A DNA stretch of 64,000 bases from Scytalidium lignicola. Its lineage: Eukaryota; Ascomycota; Leotiomycetes. Within the stretch, counting starts at the first letter, position 1. Each line of letters starts with the position of its first letter. Below, one piece after another: positions 1-10,892 of the stretch. The stretch is from the NCBI GenBank assembly GCA_002812745.2, contig NCSJ02000044.1:1-64000 (forward strand). Direction: 5' to 3'. Under the pieces are notes generated by a model, which was not told the origin of the DNA, ran no database searches, and saw only the letters and a list, made by a program, of their open reading frames with translations. The translations under genes and the position numbers were made by a program.

Positions 1-1262
1 AGGAGCTTTTATGAGTTATTTGCTTTCTAGATCTTTTGGCTTTTTGTTGAATTGATTGGTTAACAGCCTTCAAATCATNCTTTTTCTTTTGTTAAAAATA
101 TGACACTATGCATAGTCATCTGGCATCCTTTTAAAAGCTGAGCAAACGCAATTCTAGTAGGTGTAGAAGGACTTCGATATTGCTGGAGTCTTGATTGAAT
201 AATCTCATATTGTTTCTGTAATTGAATTGAATTGTGTGGTGTCTCAGGGACCCAAGGTGCTTCAGAATTGCCATGGGAGCTCTTAGGAGGTGTAGAAATC
301 TCCTCAACCTCAAGTCGCAATTTGGACATAACACGATCAGGATTATAAGGAACTAATCCAGTACTTGTAAATCTTTGACAAATATTACTTGATTTAAAAG
401 TTTTTTGCCATACAATTAAGTATATTTCCAGAAAATCAAACTTGTTAATATGTTAAATATCAAAGTACATTTTCTTCTTTACCAGATCATTATACATATA
501 CTTCAAAACAGCAAAACAACTTACATTTAAAGGTTATAAGATATAAGATAAATGTAAAAGCATACAAATAATAATAATATTGTTCTGAATATAATACTAG
601 TTAAATTCAAGGGCTATATAACTATTATAACCATCAAGGACAATGTCAGGTCCTTAGTAGGCTAATCACGTGAAGGGAGGAAGGATAGGGGTCTGAGTCC
701 TAGCCGCTCCTTAGCTGCTGACTCCCGTCTATAAAGAGGGGGTTTTCCCCTTCTCTTTGACAGGAGTCAGAGATCAATCTTGTACTTTAAGAGAATACCG
801 AGTTTTAGAGCGAATCTACACCTAACCAACTGCTATCACACTGCTAGTCTCCTACTATGTTTCAGCCTCCTGGTCTCTCTTCACTCTACGTACGGACAAC
901 CCTGACAGACAAGTATACAATATTAGCCTTTAAGCTTAACTTTGCTGAATAAATCAAAGGTTTTCTAAAGCTAATCAAAGCTAATTATATTATTTGTTTA
1001 TCCATTCTTATTAATAATAATTCTCTAATCTTGTAATAAGTTGTCATACTATCCAAGGAGTAAGACCTTTCCCTTGAATACAATTAAAGGTAGTAAAGCT
1101 CAACTACAAGCATTAACTGATTCAATTACTATAATTTACTCCTTATTACTAAGTTCTAAAAGTTTGTTATAATAATCAGAAGATATAACCACTTTAGTAA
1201 AAGTAATAATACCTATAACAAAGCTTGTCTTATCGAAGTTGTAAGTGTTCTTATCCAGTATC
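1..1262 (-). pseudogene. Fot1/pogo-type DDE transposase remnant (split by a solo LTR at 644-907)
   Basis: Read on the minus strand from 1262 down to 1, skipping the LTR at 644-907, the translation follows the Fot1/pogo DDE superfamily in order: YNFDKTSF (first catalytic Asp, about 1220-1243), VVISSD, VIESVNA and PLIVFKGK (about 1080-1130), then ILVLDGYNSY spanning the LTR insertion site (second catalytic Asp), the PLNVSCF segment (about 515-535), HINKFDFLEIY (about 430-460), GLVPYNPDRV (about 335-365) and the basic tail near the window start. Several stops sit where the family has Gln, for example before PLNVSCF. This enzyme would cut and paste its own element. The 3' part (1-330) is the best preserved; an N at position 79 breaks the frame. 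The DNA-binding N-terminus is missing because a family B LTR begins at 1263. The C-terminus runs off the window. Not functional. Confidence 0.85.
644..907 (+). repeat. Solo LTR of gypsy family D
   Basis: This 264-bp block starts TGTCAGG and ends CCTGACA, a perfect 7-bp terminal inverted repeat. It is flanked by the 5-bp target duplication GACAA at 639-643 and 908-912. Removing it restores the transposase frame across ILVLDG. It matches, in reverse complement, the two LTRs of family D at 21813-22079 and 29317-29585, and is far less mutated than either. It is a solo LTR left by LTR-LTR recombination. Confidence 0.9.
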
Positions 1263-1541
1263 TGTTATAAAACCCTTAATCACTGTCACATAATGTAAGT
1301 TTAGTTACTCTGTAAGTTTGTCTGTAGAACAAGTTGACTGAAGTTTTGTAAAATAGTAAAGTATATTGTAAAGTTGTAACTTAAGTTGAATATAAAGTTC
1401 TTAATTAAAGCTTAAAAAGTATGTTCTTATATAAACATATAATATTCTATTTGTATAGACTAATATAAACTTGTATAACCATATGCTCTTATATGCTTTT
1501 ATATGTTAAGACTTTATTACATGACTTAATACTTGTTAATC
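1263..1541 (-). repeat. Truncated LTR of gypsy family B
   Basis: The block begins TGTTATAAAAC and is similar along its length to the family B LTRs starting at 53974 and 60149 (shared stretches such as AGTAAAGTATATTGTAAAGTT). It interrupts the pogo transposase on its left. On its right it stops at 1541, where the family A 5' LTR begins, roughly 60 bp short of a full B LTR. The missing end is not found beyond the A element at 8721. Confidence 0.75.
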
Positions 1542-1884
1542 TGTTACAGGTTTTACCTAACAAGCTGATTGGTGTAGGCTTGAGGCTTGGTACACAGAAG
1601 GTGTACATAGAGAACCTAACAATCATAGGTCACGTGATGGAGTCCTAGGATCCCTGGAGGACTCCAGAGGACTCCAAGGACTCTAAAGGGTCCAGCAGGA
1701 TTTCATTATCTATATAAGTACACTATAAGAACATAAGAGTAGACTTCTTATGTTCAACCTAAATACATTACTAGATCTTACCCTTGACTTAATTACCTGC
1801 TTATGTATTACATGTTTTTGTTATCCTTGAACATTTACCTTACCTTTGGTTATCCAATAACCTGGATAATGTAGTTTTATAACA
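1542..1884 (+). repeat. Family A copy 1, 5' LTR
   Basis: Starts TGTTACAGG and ends TTTTATAACA. It is similar to 8366-8720 and to the reverse complements of 10532-10892 and 37914-38273 (shared AAGCTGATTGGTGTAGGCTT-like start, shared TTATCCAATAACCTGG near the end). It carries a short purine/pyrimidine block of GGACTCC repeats at about 1645-1690 not seen in the other copies. Confidence 0.88.
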
Positions 1885-1905
1885 TTTTGAACACTACTTA
1901 TCTTG

Positions 1906-3153
1906 ATGAATCAGGATTTAAAAACAGATACACCAATAGATAATAACAACAAACAATAACCTGAAGAAGGTTCTGAAAAAGGCTTTGAAGAAGAATCTAA
2001 AGAAGGATCTGAAGAAGTATCTAAGGAAAGTTCAAAGGATAATTCTGAAAAAGACCAAGGTAAGAACCAGATTATTCTAGAAATTAACATCTAAGTAAGA
2101 GTATTAAAAGAAGTTGTTATACTACCAAAGCAACCTACTCAGTTAACAAAAGGATCAACTGTTAAGGAATTATCAAGAGTTATAAGAAAGAAACTAGCAC
2201 CTCCATTACTTAAGCTAGACCCAAAACCAGTTCTAGAATCAAAAGCTCCAAGCTTAGACCCTGATCTAGACTCTGAACCAGAGGACAACACTGAACAAGT
2301 TCCAATAACAACACTTAAAGAAGTCAAAATCACTAGACTAAATCTATTCTATAAGGACAGAAAGAAGCTGAAAACATACCTTGCACAGATAAGAACTTAT
2401 TTGGTGTTGAACAATTATCTACTGCCTAAAGATATGTATAAGGTTTTATAAACATCCATATACTTGAGAAGAATAGCTAAAACTTAATTTCAACCCTTTA
2501 AGGACAAATGGTTTGCTACAAATAAAGGAATAACAAACTAAACAATAAGAAATATCCTTAAAAGTTGGGAAAACTACACAAGAGAACTTAAATGCTTATA
2601 TGAGGATGTTGACAAAAAAAGGAATGTTAAAAGATAATTAGCTTACCTTAGACAAACCAAGAGCCCTAGTAAATATATAATACTTTATCACTAGTATGTA
2701 ATATTAGTCAACTAAAGAAAGGAAGTACATATACATTAATATAAGACTAAGCTCAAAGATTCCATTAAAGAAGAACTGTACTGATGACTTACAATTACTA
2801 CATTTAATACTCTTGTTAACTTGTTTATTAAAATCAAGAATGAATAATATAAGATGATTTTAGACAAGAAGGGTAAATCTTACTTCAACTGTAAAAAANG
2901 CTAAAGGTAAGAAGGATTATAATAACCTTATAAAGTTAGATACTATGAAGAGAGGAAAGACCTTCAAAGGAAAAGGAAAGAAGTATTATAAAAGAAAGAA
3001 CAAAAAAGAAAATTCCTTTGGAATTTCCTTAGAAGAACTTGACAAAAGAAAGAAAAACAAATTATATTTCAAGTGTGAACTTCTTGGACATATAACAAAT
3101 ACTTATAAGAAGGACAACAAGTTGAGTATAATAGTTAAAGTTAAAGTTATATA
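1906..3153 (+). pseudogene. Family A gag (capsid and nucleocapsid) pseudogene
   Basis: The frame opens with ATG at 1906, 22 bp after the 5' LTR, giving MNQDLKTDTP and then an acidic Glu/Ser-rich stretch. At about 2320-2480 it reads like a retrotransposon Gag core (LFYKDRKKLK, YLAQIRTYLVLNNYL, the YLRRIA segment). LAYLRQTKSPS is at about 2640-2680 and DSIKEELY at about 2755-2780. A nucleocapsid knuckle at about 3065-3115 reads YFKCELLGHITNTY, a C-x2-C-x4-H-x4-C knuckle with first and last Cys changed to Tyr (TGY to TAY). Stops sit at Gln positions and an N at 2900 breaks the frame. The product would coat the RNA genome; it is not expressible. Confidence 0.8.
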
Positions 3154-3299
3154 AATCCTAAGGATTATAAACATCTTATCAGAATTGTCAGAAGAAGAAA
3201 GCTTAAGTAAAGAGGAAAATTCTTCAGGAGAAGAAGATTACTAGGACTTAGTAATTATACTACATCATGTTATTAAGACTGATGTAAACAAGATAACAA

Positions 3300-6200
3300 T
3301 AACAAGAATCCTTAAAACAGATTCTGTACTTATAAAAANGGACTTGACATATAAGACACCTTTAAGGTAATAACCAAACCAAAGGCTAGAGCAGATGAAG
3401 ATCAATTTCAGGAGTTAGTAGAATTTAGATGATTATACTGTTAGACTTTAAGGTTATACTAACAGAATAATATCCTGTTTCTAAGGAATTATTAGTCTTG
3501 AAATATTACCTTATGATCAGTATAAGAGGATTAAGAGGATAAGAGATCCTGGACTAAAACTAGCTTTTCTAAACTGTATAATAAGAAGAAATAATTGTTA
3601 AAGCATGTGAACTTGATATTGGAAATCTTATTCTAGTCTATAAAACTAACCTCTAAAGTATTATCATAAAGAAGAGAATATATAAGTTCCTCTTACTAGT
3701 AAAAAGAACTTGAATTTAAGATGATTTCGATCAGATGCCCAAGGATGCTTAAATAGTGATTAAAGAAAGATTAAGTTATATTATGTAAGGAAGATACAAT
3801 GTACAATATAAAAGACTTCTAATGATAACTTACTAATAAGACCAAGCAAAGGCAAAAATACAGTATAAAGAAATCTAAGGTTTAAGAAAATCAATAGAAC
3901 AACTGCTTAAAGTTAAACAATACCATGCTTAACAAGGACAGAGAGGACTAGTTAAAATTATTGTTGAACCAGTTAATTAGGATGTAAAAGTATTACTTAT
4001 AGTTAACAAATTAGAAGAAGAATCATTATCTTTGGAATTACTTGTTATGTTATCAAGAGAAGACAAACTATTATAAAGAATTAACTAATAATTCAACCAG
4101 GAAATAACAATGTACCCCTTGAATTCTATAAGAAGAATTCTTATAATAAGTAATGTTTTTATTATTAAAATAAGAGAATGTCTTAGAAACAAGATAGTAG
4201 AATGAGTACAAGATATATACATATTTATAAATAACAAAAGCTTAAATGGACCAAGGTTGAGAAATCTTGTTATAAGGTGAACAGTATTATTTNAAGAACT
4301 TNANGAGAATNCTAAAGATNTGGAAATCNTTNANAACNTTTCANTNNANANTGTTANAAANGTTAATCTTTATTCTATAAACAGTAAAAGTTCATTATAT
4401 ATTAATATAATACTGTGTGAAAAGCTANTGAGGGCCTTGATTGATTNAGGAGCTAAAAGAAANTTTATCAATGAACAAGTTGTGAAGTAACTTANACTNA
4501 GCATAAGAGTTAAGNANAANAATTANTTNATATTNTTAGTNAACANTACTAAGATTCAGAAGTATNTTNATNTTCAAACTTNAGAANTTANATATNANGT
4601 ATANTANAAGTTACTAAGAAAAGATATCTTTTNATGTTANAANGTTAAGAACATATTAAGTTATATTAAGNATTNAATNGATAAGGAAGTATAACTTAAT
4701 AATTGATTGAAGAACAAGTATGATTACCTTCTTAGAAGAAATTGTGTTTTTAAGAGTTGTTTATGTTAATGAAATTATAAAACATATTCTTGAAGAATAT
4801 TATGAATAGCTAAAGTTATTCACAAAAAGACTTGATGATTTAACCTTACCTGAGTATAAACTATAAGATCATAAGATAAANCTTAAANAGGAGTTCAGAC
4901 TANCTTATNGACTAATTTATCGAATAANTCTTGTTGAGGANAAGNTAATGAAGAANTNATTNCTCAAGAAAATNGTNNTTAAAGGTTTNTACAAAGAANG
5001 TTATNGTAAAGNTANAGNATNANTGNATTATACAAAGAAAGNAGACAATCNGTTAAGACAACCTTGTAATGATTATAAACACTTGAATAATAAGACTAAG
5101 AAAGATTAATACTCCTTACTATTGATAAATTCAATGATGAACAAGCTAAAAGGAGTTGTTATATTTACTAAGCTGGACTTGTAGTCAATGTTTAATCTGG
5201 TTAGGATTAAAAGAGGTAACAAATNAAAAAGTGGCCATTCAAACAAAATACAAACTATTTAAGTTATTGGTTATAATATTTAGTATGACTAATACTCTAA
5301 TAATGTAATAAAGGATAATAGACTAGATATTAGAAAAATACTTAGAGAAATTCATAATAGTATATCTTGATAATATAATCATATACTTGAAGAATATTAA
5401 AGAATATAAGAAGTATGTTAAGCTTGTTCTACAAACATTATAAGAAGTAGGATTATGTTGTAAACTGATAAAATGTAAATTTTACAAGGAATAAGTTCAG
5501 TTCTTAGGATATTGTATTTTTAGAGAAAGAATAGAAACTCTTGACAACAAGATTCAAGTGATTAAAGAATAAGAACTACTTAAGATTATTAAGCAATTAT
5601 AAAGTTTTTTAAGGTTAGTTAACTATTATTGGAGATTTGTGAAAAACTATTCTAAGATCTCTGTACTATTGACTGAACTTATAAAGAAGGATTAAGCTTA
5701 TGAATAAGATAACATTGTGNAAAAAAGTATTCTAAAGTATTAAGGATGCTTTTGTAAAGGGAGACTTCTTGAGGATCTTCGATTTAGAAAGAGGAATAAG
5801 AATTGAAACTGATACCTTTGATGTAATATTAGGAGTTGTATTATTACAATTACAGTAGATTGATAAATGACATTATTGAGTATTATTAGCATTTTGGTTA
5901 AGAAAGCTGAATGTTGTTGAAAGGAATTATCAAACATTGGATAAGGAAATGTTAATTATTGTAGAAGCTTTGAAGTATTAGCAGGTATATGTTGTTAGAT
6001 CTAGCAAAACAGTTGATATACTTTCAGATTATCATAACCTTTAGTATTTCATAACAATTAAGCAGTTGAATGTTAAGTAAGTATGATGGGCAAAGAAATT
6101 ATCTGAGTATGATTTTAAGATTACTCATGTTAAGGGTGAAGACAATAGAAGAGTAGATGCTTTGAGTTGGAAACTTGAGTATTTAGCTAAGGAAAAGGAA

Positions 6201-7726
6201 GAAAGTAAACTAATATTAAAGGAAGATGAAAGTGGATTCTTAATATATAATAAAGGAAAACTTATGGTTATAATAGTAATAATAGATAAGTATTAAGCTA
6301 ATTTAATTAGAAAAGTGATTAAAAAGGAAAAAGGAGAGAATGCTTTGTTAAATATAACTAAGGGTGAATAAGAGAAAATCAAAGACATTTGGTATAAAAA
6401 CAAGAAGTTATATATATTAACAAAACTAGTAGAAGAATTTGTCAGAGAATAGTATAACTTGTTGTATAATAGACATATAAGAGTAACTTGATGTTATTAC
6501 TAAATTAATAAGGATTACTTTATTGTAAAATTATAGTTAGTAGTTAAGAAAGTAATTGTAGAATGCAAAATCTGTAAGAAGGCTAAGAATTTAAGAAGGA
6601 AGTCTTGGGAACAATTATATTTTACATAGATACTTGACAATTTATAAGAATTAATCAAATAGGATTTTATTGTGAAATTACTAGTTTTCATAGATTGTAT
6701 TATCAAAGTTGAGTATGACTTTATCTTTGTAATAACTGAACATTGTATTAATTATACAACATTTGAACTGTTTAAGGAGACTTGAGGAGTAAAAGAGATA
6801 ATTGATATATTCTTATGAAGAATAGTGTCTTAATAAGGACTATCAAAATAAATAATCTCTAATAGAGATATTAGATTTATATTTAAGTTTTAGGAAATAA
6901 TAATAGTAAGAATAAGAGTTAAGAAGAAGTTGTCAACAGTATAACATTTACAAACTGATAGAAAAACAGAATGTTTGAATGGATAGTTGAAGGGATACCT
7001 CAGATGCTATGTTAACTATGATCAAGATAATTAGGTTGATTACTTGCTAATGGCAGAGATAACGTACAATAATGTACTATATGAATCAACTAAGATTATT
7101 TCATTTTATATGAATTATAGACAAGAACCAGAAGGGTTTTGTACTAGATTAGAATTAGAATCCACAAGTGAATCAGCAAAGATTTATATAAAACAAATAG
7201 AAGAAATACAAGAAAAGATTAAGAACTTATTTCAATATACTAAGGAAAGAATGAAGAAGTATTATGATTATNGATATTTGATAGAATTAGTATANAAAAA
7301 AAGAGGATAAAGTTTATTTTCTTAGAAAGAACATTAAAACAACAAGACTAAGTGATAAACTAGACTAAGTTAAGATAAGATTATACAAAATCAAAGAAAT
7401 CTATAAGCTTTTAATATATAAATTGAAGTTATTAATAACAATTAAGATATATCTTGTTTTTTTATGTTTTACTTTTTAAACTAGTACTTAAAAATACTTA
7501 AACATTAATACTAGAAGAAGTTAATCTGGAAAGAGAATATAAAGTTGAAAAAATCATTAGTTATAAGATGTATTATGGAAAATTGTAATATTTGGTTAAA
7601 TGGATAAGATATTCAAAGAGTAAGAATAGATAAGAACTTACTTCTAATCTCATGAGTTATAAGAAGTTACTGGAGGTATATCATCAAGCTTATCCTAAAA
7701 TGGATTTCCAGGTGATGGAATTATAA
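3300..7726 (+). pseudogene. Family A pol (protease, RT, RNase H, integrase, chromodomain) pseudogene
   Basis: Recognisable pieces in order: protease with ALID.GAKR.FINEQVV at about 4430-4490; reverse transcriptase from about 4880 with VVIFTKLDLQSMFN (about 5155-5200) and a degraded catalytic YLDN at about 5365 where the family has YxDD; LQFLGY-type thumb at about 5495-5520; RNase H at about 5700-6190; integrase about 6400-7290, whose C-terminal part is open at 7044-7310 (AEITYNNVLYEST, FYMNY); and a chromodomain at about 7530-7660 (YKMYYGKLQYLVKWIRYSK). The frame ends at TAA 7724-7726. Stops are mainly TAA/TAG at Gln positions. About 60 single Ns between 4290 and 5040 make the protease and fingers region unreliable. 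The last 32 bp overlap the antisense ORF at 7695-8276. Confidence 0.83.
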
Positions 7727-8276
7727 AGTCAGAAAAGAAGGGGTTAACAACAGAAGAAGAAGTTATGCTTGGGTTGACAGAATACAACTCTGGAGTTTGT
7801 AAGGAATTTTGTTTCTCTTGCTTTTCTTTGCTCTCCTTAGTGTTTAGTTTATCCAAGGTCTTTAGACTATGGTAAACCATCTCCTTAGCATGCCTTCGAA
7901 GAAAGACTTGTTGTTTGTCCAGACAGGCAAGATAGGCAGTAGCCTTGGCTAGGGCTTAGGAGGCTTAGGTCAAGGTAGTGGAAGTCTTCTTATGCTCAGA
8001 AGAAAGACGCTTGTCCTTGTGTTTATATGACTTTTAAGAGGGTATATGAAGATACTCGCCATTATTTTTGCAGCTATTACAGACATATTCCCCACAACGA
8101 TTGGAATTAGGAATCATCTTACATAGTAGTCCTTTTCGTTTGCAATATGTGCAGGGTATTACTTTGATCTTGAGGTTTTGGATATAAATACCAAGACTTA
8201 ATCTTTCTTAATGTTTCTTTGATTATGATTGTTCTAGTAAATTGTTGTTGTTAGGATTTGAACGTTTTGGTGGCAT
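7695..8276 (-). CDS. Antisense ORF of gypsy family A, zinc-knuckle-like protein (degraded)
   Basis: On the strand opposite pol, between chromodomain and 3' LTR, one 194-codon frame runs from ATG 8276 (MPPKRSNPNN) to a stop at 7695, broken by about five in-frame stops that look like CAR to TAR changes. It has CTYCKRKGLLC (C-x2-C-x6-C) then RCGEYVCNSC at about residues 45-75, a linker, then a region with KQQVFLRRHAKEM, HSLKTLDKLN and a Lys/Glu run, and a C-terminus with PFFSDFIIPSP. The last 61 codons from an internal Met are fully open. The same layout is seen opposite pol in families B and C. I believe such small antisense frames occur in other fungal gypsy elements but know no function. It could bind nucleic acid or protein through the Cys motif; that is inference. 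Confidence 0.7.
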
Positions 8277-8365
8277 GTTTAAAGGAAGGAAAGAATTAAT
8301 GAGCAATAGGATTGTTCATGATGATGGTTAAGTGTTGAGGTAATGTTAGTACAAAAAGGGGATAA

Positions 8366-8720
8366 TGTTACGGGTTTGACTGAACAAGTTAATTGGTGTA
8401 GGCCTGAGGCTTGGTACATAGCAGGTGTGTATAGAGAACTTAACAATTAGAAGGTCATGTGACTAGGATTATTAGATCAAAGTGATCTAATGATTTAAGG
8501 ACCTGGATTGAGGGATTAGGGTAATCTGATAATCTAACTGTATTTCATTATTTATATAAGCATGTTGTAAGAATATGAGAGTAGACTCCTTGTGTTCAAC
8601 TTAAATACATTATTAGATCTTATCTTTGACTTAGTTACTTGTGTTATATGTTTTCGTTGTTCTTGAACATTTACCTTACCCTTGGTTATCCAATAACCTG
8701 GATAGTGTAGTTTTGTAACA
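8366..8720 (+). repeat. Family A copy 1, 3' LTR
   Basis: Starts TGTTACGGG directly after the polypurine tract and ends TTTTGTAACA, giving a 6-bp inverted terminal repeat TGTTAC/GTAACA. It is about 12 bp longer than the 5' LTR and differs from it by many transitions, as expected after RIP, so LTR divergence cannot date the insertion. Confidence 0.88.
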
Positions 8721-10892
8721 TTAATTACTATTTAAGCTTCTTTAAGTATTTAGTCAAAGTCATTTTGAATTTAAGTTCTTTTTATTAATAAGAAGAACTT
8801 GTATATTCTTCTTTTTATAACAATACTTTAGAGGTTAGTCTTATAAACCAGAGTAAGATCTTCAAGGTTAAGTTCTTATTCTTTAATAATTATTTTTTTT
8901 TTATTATATAATTTTATAAAGTTAACTTTTGTTTAGGATTTCTTATTCTTTTAATCTTCTTATGTTAATTATTAGATAGTATCTTAAGATTAATGCCTTT
9001 TTAGAAACAGGATATTGTTCTATTAATATACTCTTAAAGTTTAATAACATGATTATTTAGATTTTACTAACTTCTGGAATTAATCTTTATTTGTTTAAGT
9101 TCTTAGCTTGTTCTTTATCTTAAGAATGTTTTATATGTTAAGTCTTTCTTATTTTTACAAATGTTGTTTTACTGACTTCCTTATTAGATGTTTCCTTTGA
9201 ATTTGAACTTTCTTCCTTTGATGATTTTGATGAGATATTCATAATTCTTAGGATTTGTATAACTTTAACTTTTATTAATATACTTGACTTATTATCCTTT
9301 TTATAAGTATTTGTTATATATTTAAGAAGTTTATACTTAAAGTATAATTTGTTTTTTCTTCTTTTATCAAGTTCTTTGAGGAAAATCTTAAAAGAATTCC
9401 TTTTTTTACTTTTTCCTTTAAAGTGTTTCTTTCCTTTTTCTTTAAAGGTTTTTCCTTTTTTTATAATGTTTAACTTTATAGGATTTCTTTGATCTTTTTT
9501 TATTATTAATCTTTCTTTAGTTAAAGTAAGATCTTCTCTTTTTNGTTTAAGCTTATCTTGTATTACTTATTCTTGATCTTAATAGACAAGTCAACAAGAG
9601 TGTTAAATGTAATAATCATAAGTTGTTGATATAGTTTCTTCTTGATAAAGTCCTTTAAGCTAATCTTATACTAATGTATATATGCTTCTTTTCCTTAGTT
9701 GACTGATATTATATATTGATAATAAAGTATTGTATATTTACTAAAGTTCTTAGTTTGCTTAAAGTAAGTTAATTGTCTTTTAATATTCCTCTTTTTGTTA
9801 ATATCCTTGTATAAATGTTTGAATTCTTCAGTATAATTAACTTAATTTGTAATGATGTTAATTACTTCTTACTTCTTTGTTTCTTCATTTATTATAAATT
9901 ATTTATCCTTGAAAGGTTNNAAACTAAGTTTTAACTACTCTTTTTAAGTATGTTGATACTTATAAAACCTTATATATATCTCTAAATAATAAGTAGTCAT
10001 TTAATACTAAATAAGTTCTTGTTTAAANCAAGATATACTTTTAATTTCTTCTTGTTCTTATAAAATAAGTTTGGTTTAGTAATTTTAACTTTTCTAAAGG
10101 TTATTATTAAGATTTGTTCAGTGTTGTTTTCTAGTTTAGAGTTTAGATCAAGGTTTAAACTTAGAACTCTTGATATTAAAATTGGCTTTAGGTTAAATTT
10201 AAGTAATAAGGTTATTAGCTTTTTTNCTTGTAATTCTTGATGATTCTTTAACAGTTGATTCTTTTGTTGATTTAGTAAGTTGTTTTAATAATATAATAAC
10301 TTTCTCTAATATTCTTTCTTAGATGTTAGTTTCTTTGATAATTTAATCCTTACTTTAGTCTTCTTTAGAATTATCCTCTGAACTTTCCTTAAATCCTTCT
10401 TTAAATTCCTCTTCAAATTCTTCTTTAAAGCCTTCTTTAAAACCTTCTTCAAGTTGTTGTTTGTTATTATTATTATCTACTAGTATGTCTGTTTTTAAAT
10501 CCTGATTTATCAAGATAAATAATGTTCAAAATGTTACAAAACTATATTATTCAAGTTATTAGATAGCCAAGGATAAAGTAGATATTCAAGGACAATAAAA
10601 ACATATAATACTTAAACAAGTAATTAGGTTGAAAGTAAGATCTAATAATGTATTTAGATTGAATACAAGGAGTTTACTCTTATATTCTTATAATATACTT
10701 ATATAGATAATGAAATAAAGCTAAATTGTTAGATTACCCTGATCCTTCAATCTAGGTCCTTAGATCACTGGATTACTTTGATTCTATGATCCCAATCACA
10801 TGACCTCTTAATTGTTAAGTTCTCTATGTATACTTGTTGTGTACTGAGCCTCAACCTTACACTAATTAACTTGTTCAGTCAATCTTGTAACA
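8721..10892 (-). mobile_element. Gypsy family A copy 2, 5'-end fragment
   Basis: The sequence is the reverse complement of family A from its 5' LTR (10532-10892) through gag to a point matching about 3760 of copy 1. It then stops exactly where copy 1's 3' LTR ends at 8720. Gag is readable on the minus strand, including the acidic N-terminus (about 10370-10470) and the knuckle region (about 9290-9360). The gag start ATG has become ATA. The rest of pol is absent. An N lies at 9544 and elsewhere next to homopolymers. Confidence 0.82.
10532..10892 (-). repeat. Family A copy 2, 5' LTR
   Basis: In plus orientation it begins TGTTACAAAAC and ends CTTGTAACA; the reverse complement aligns along its length with the LTRs of copy 1. 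Its outer end at 10892 marks the junction with the Helitron remnant. Confidence 0.82.

Larger units (their letters stand above)
1542..8720 (+). mobile_element. Ty3/gypsy retrotransposon, family A copy 1 (both LTRs, RIP-degraded)
   Basis: A 7.2-kb element with LTRs at 1542-1884 and 8366-8720 (ends TGTTAC...GTAACA or transitions of them), gag at 1906-3150, pol to 7726 and a polypurine tract AAAAAGGGGATAA at 8353-8365. Domain order is gag, zinc knuckle, protease, reverse transcriptase, RNase H, integrase, chromodomain, which is the Ty3/gypsy chromovirus order. Stops, mostly CAR to TAR, interrupt every domain. The 5-bp flanks (TAATC left, TTAAT right) are not a clean target duplication. Two further partial copies lie at 8721-10892 and 34502-38273. 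Confidence 0.88.

Noticed and set aside
1885..1905. tRNA primer-binding site after the family A 5' LTR
   Set aside because: The sequence after the LTR does not begin TGG and I could not match it to a tRNA 3' end; it may be mutated or self-primed.
2139..2333. Minus-strand frame inside family A gag
   Set aside because: Opposite the gag core; Ser/Gly-rich composition is the complement of the acidic gag region.
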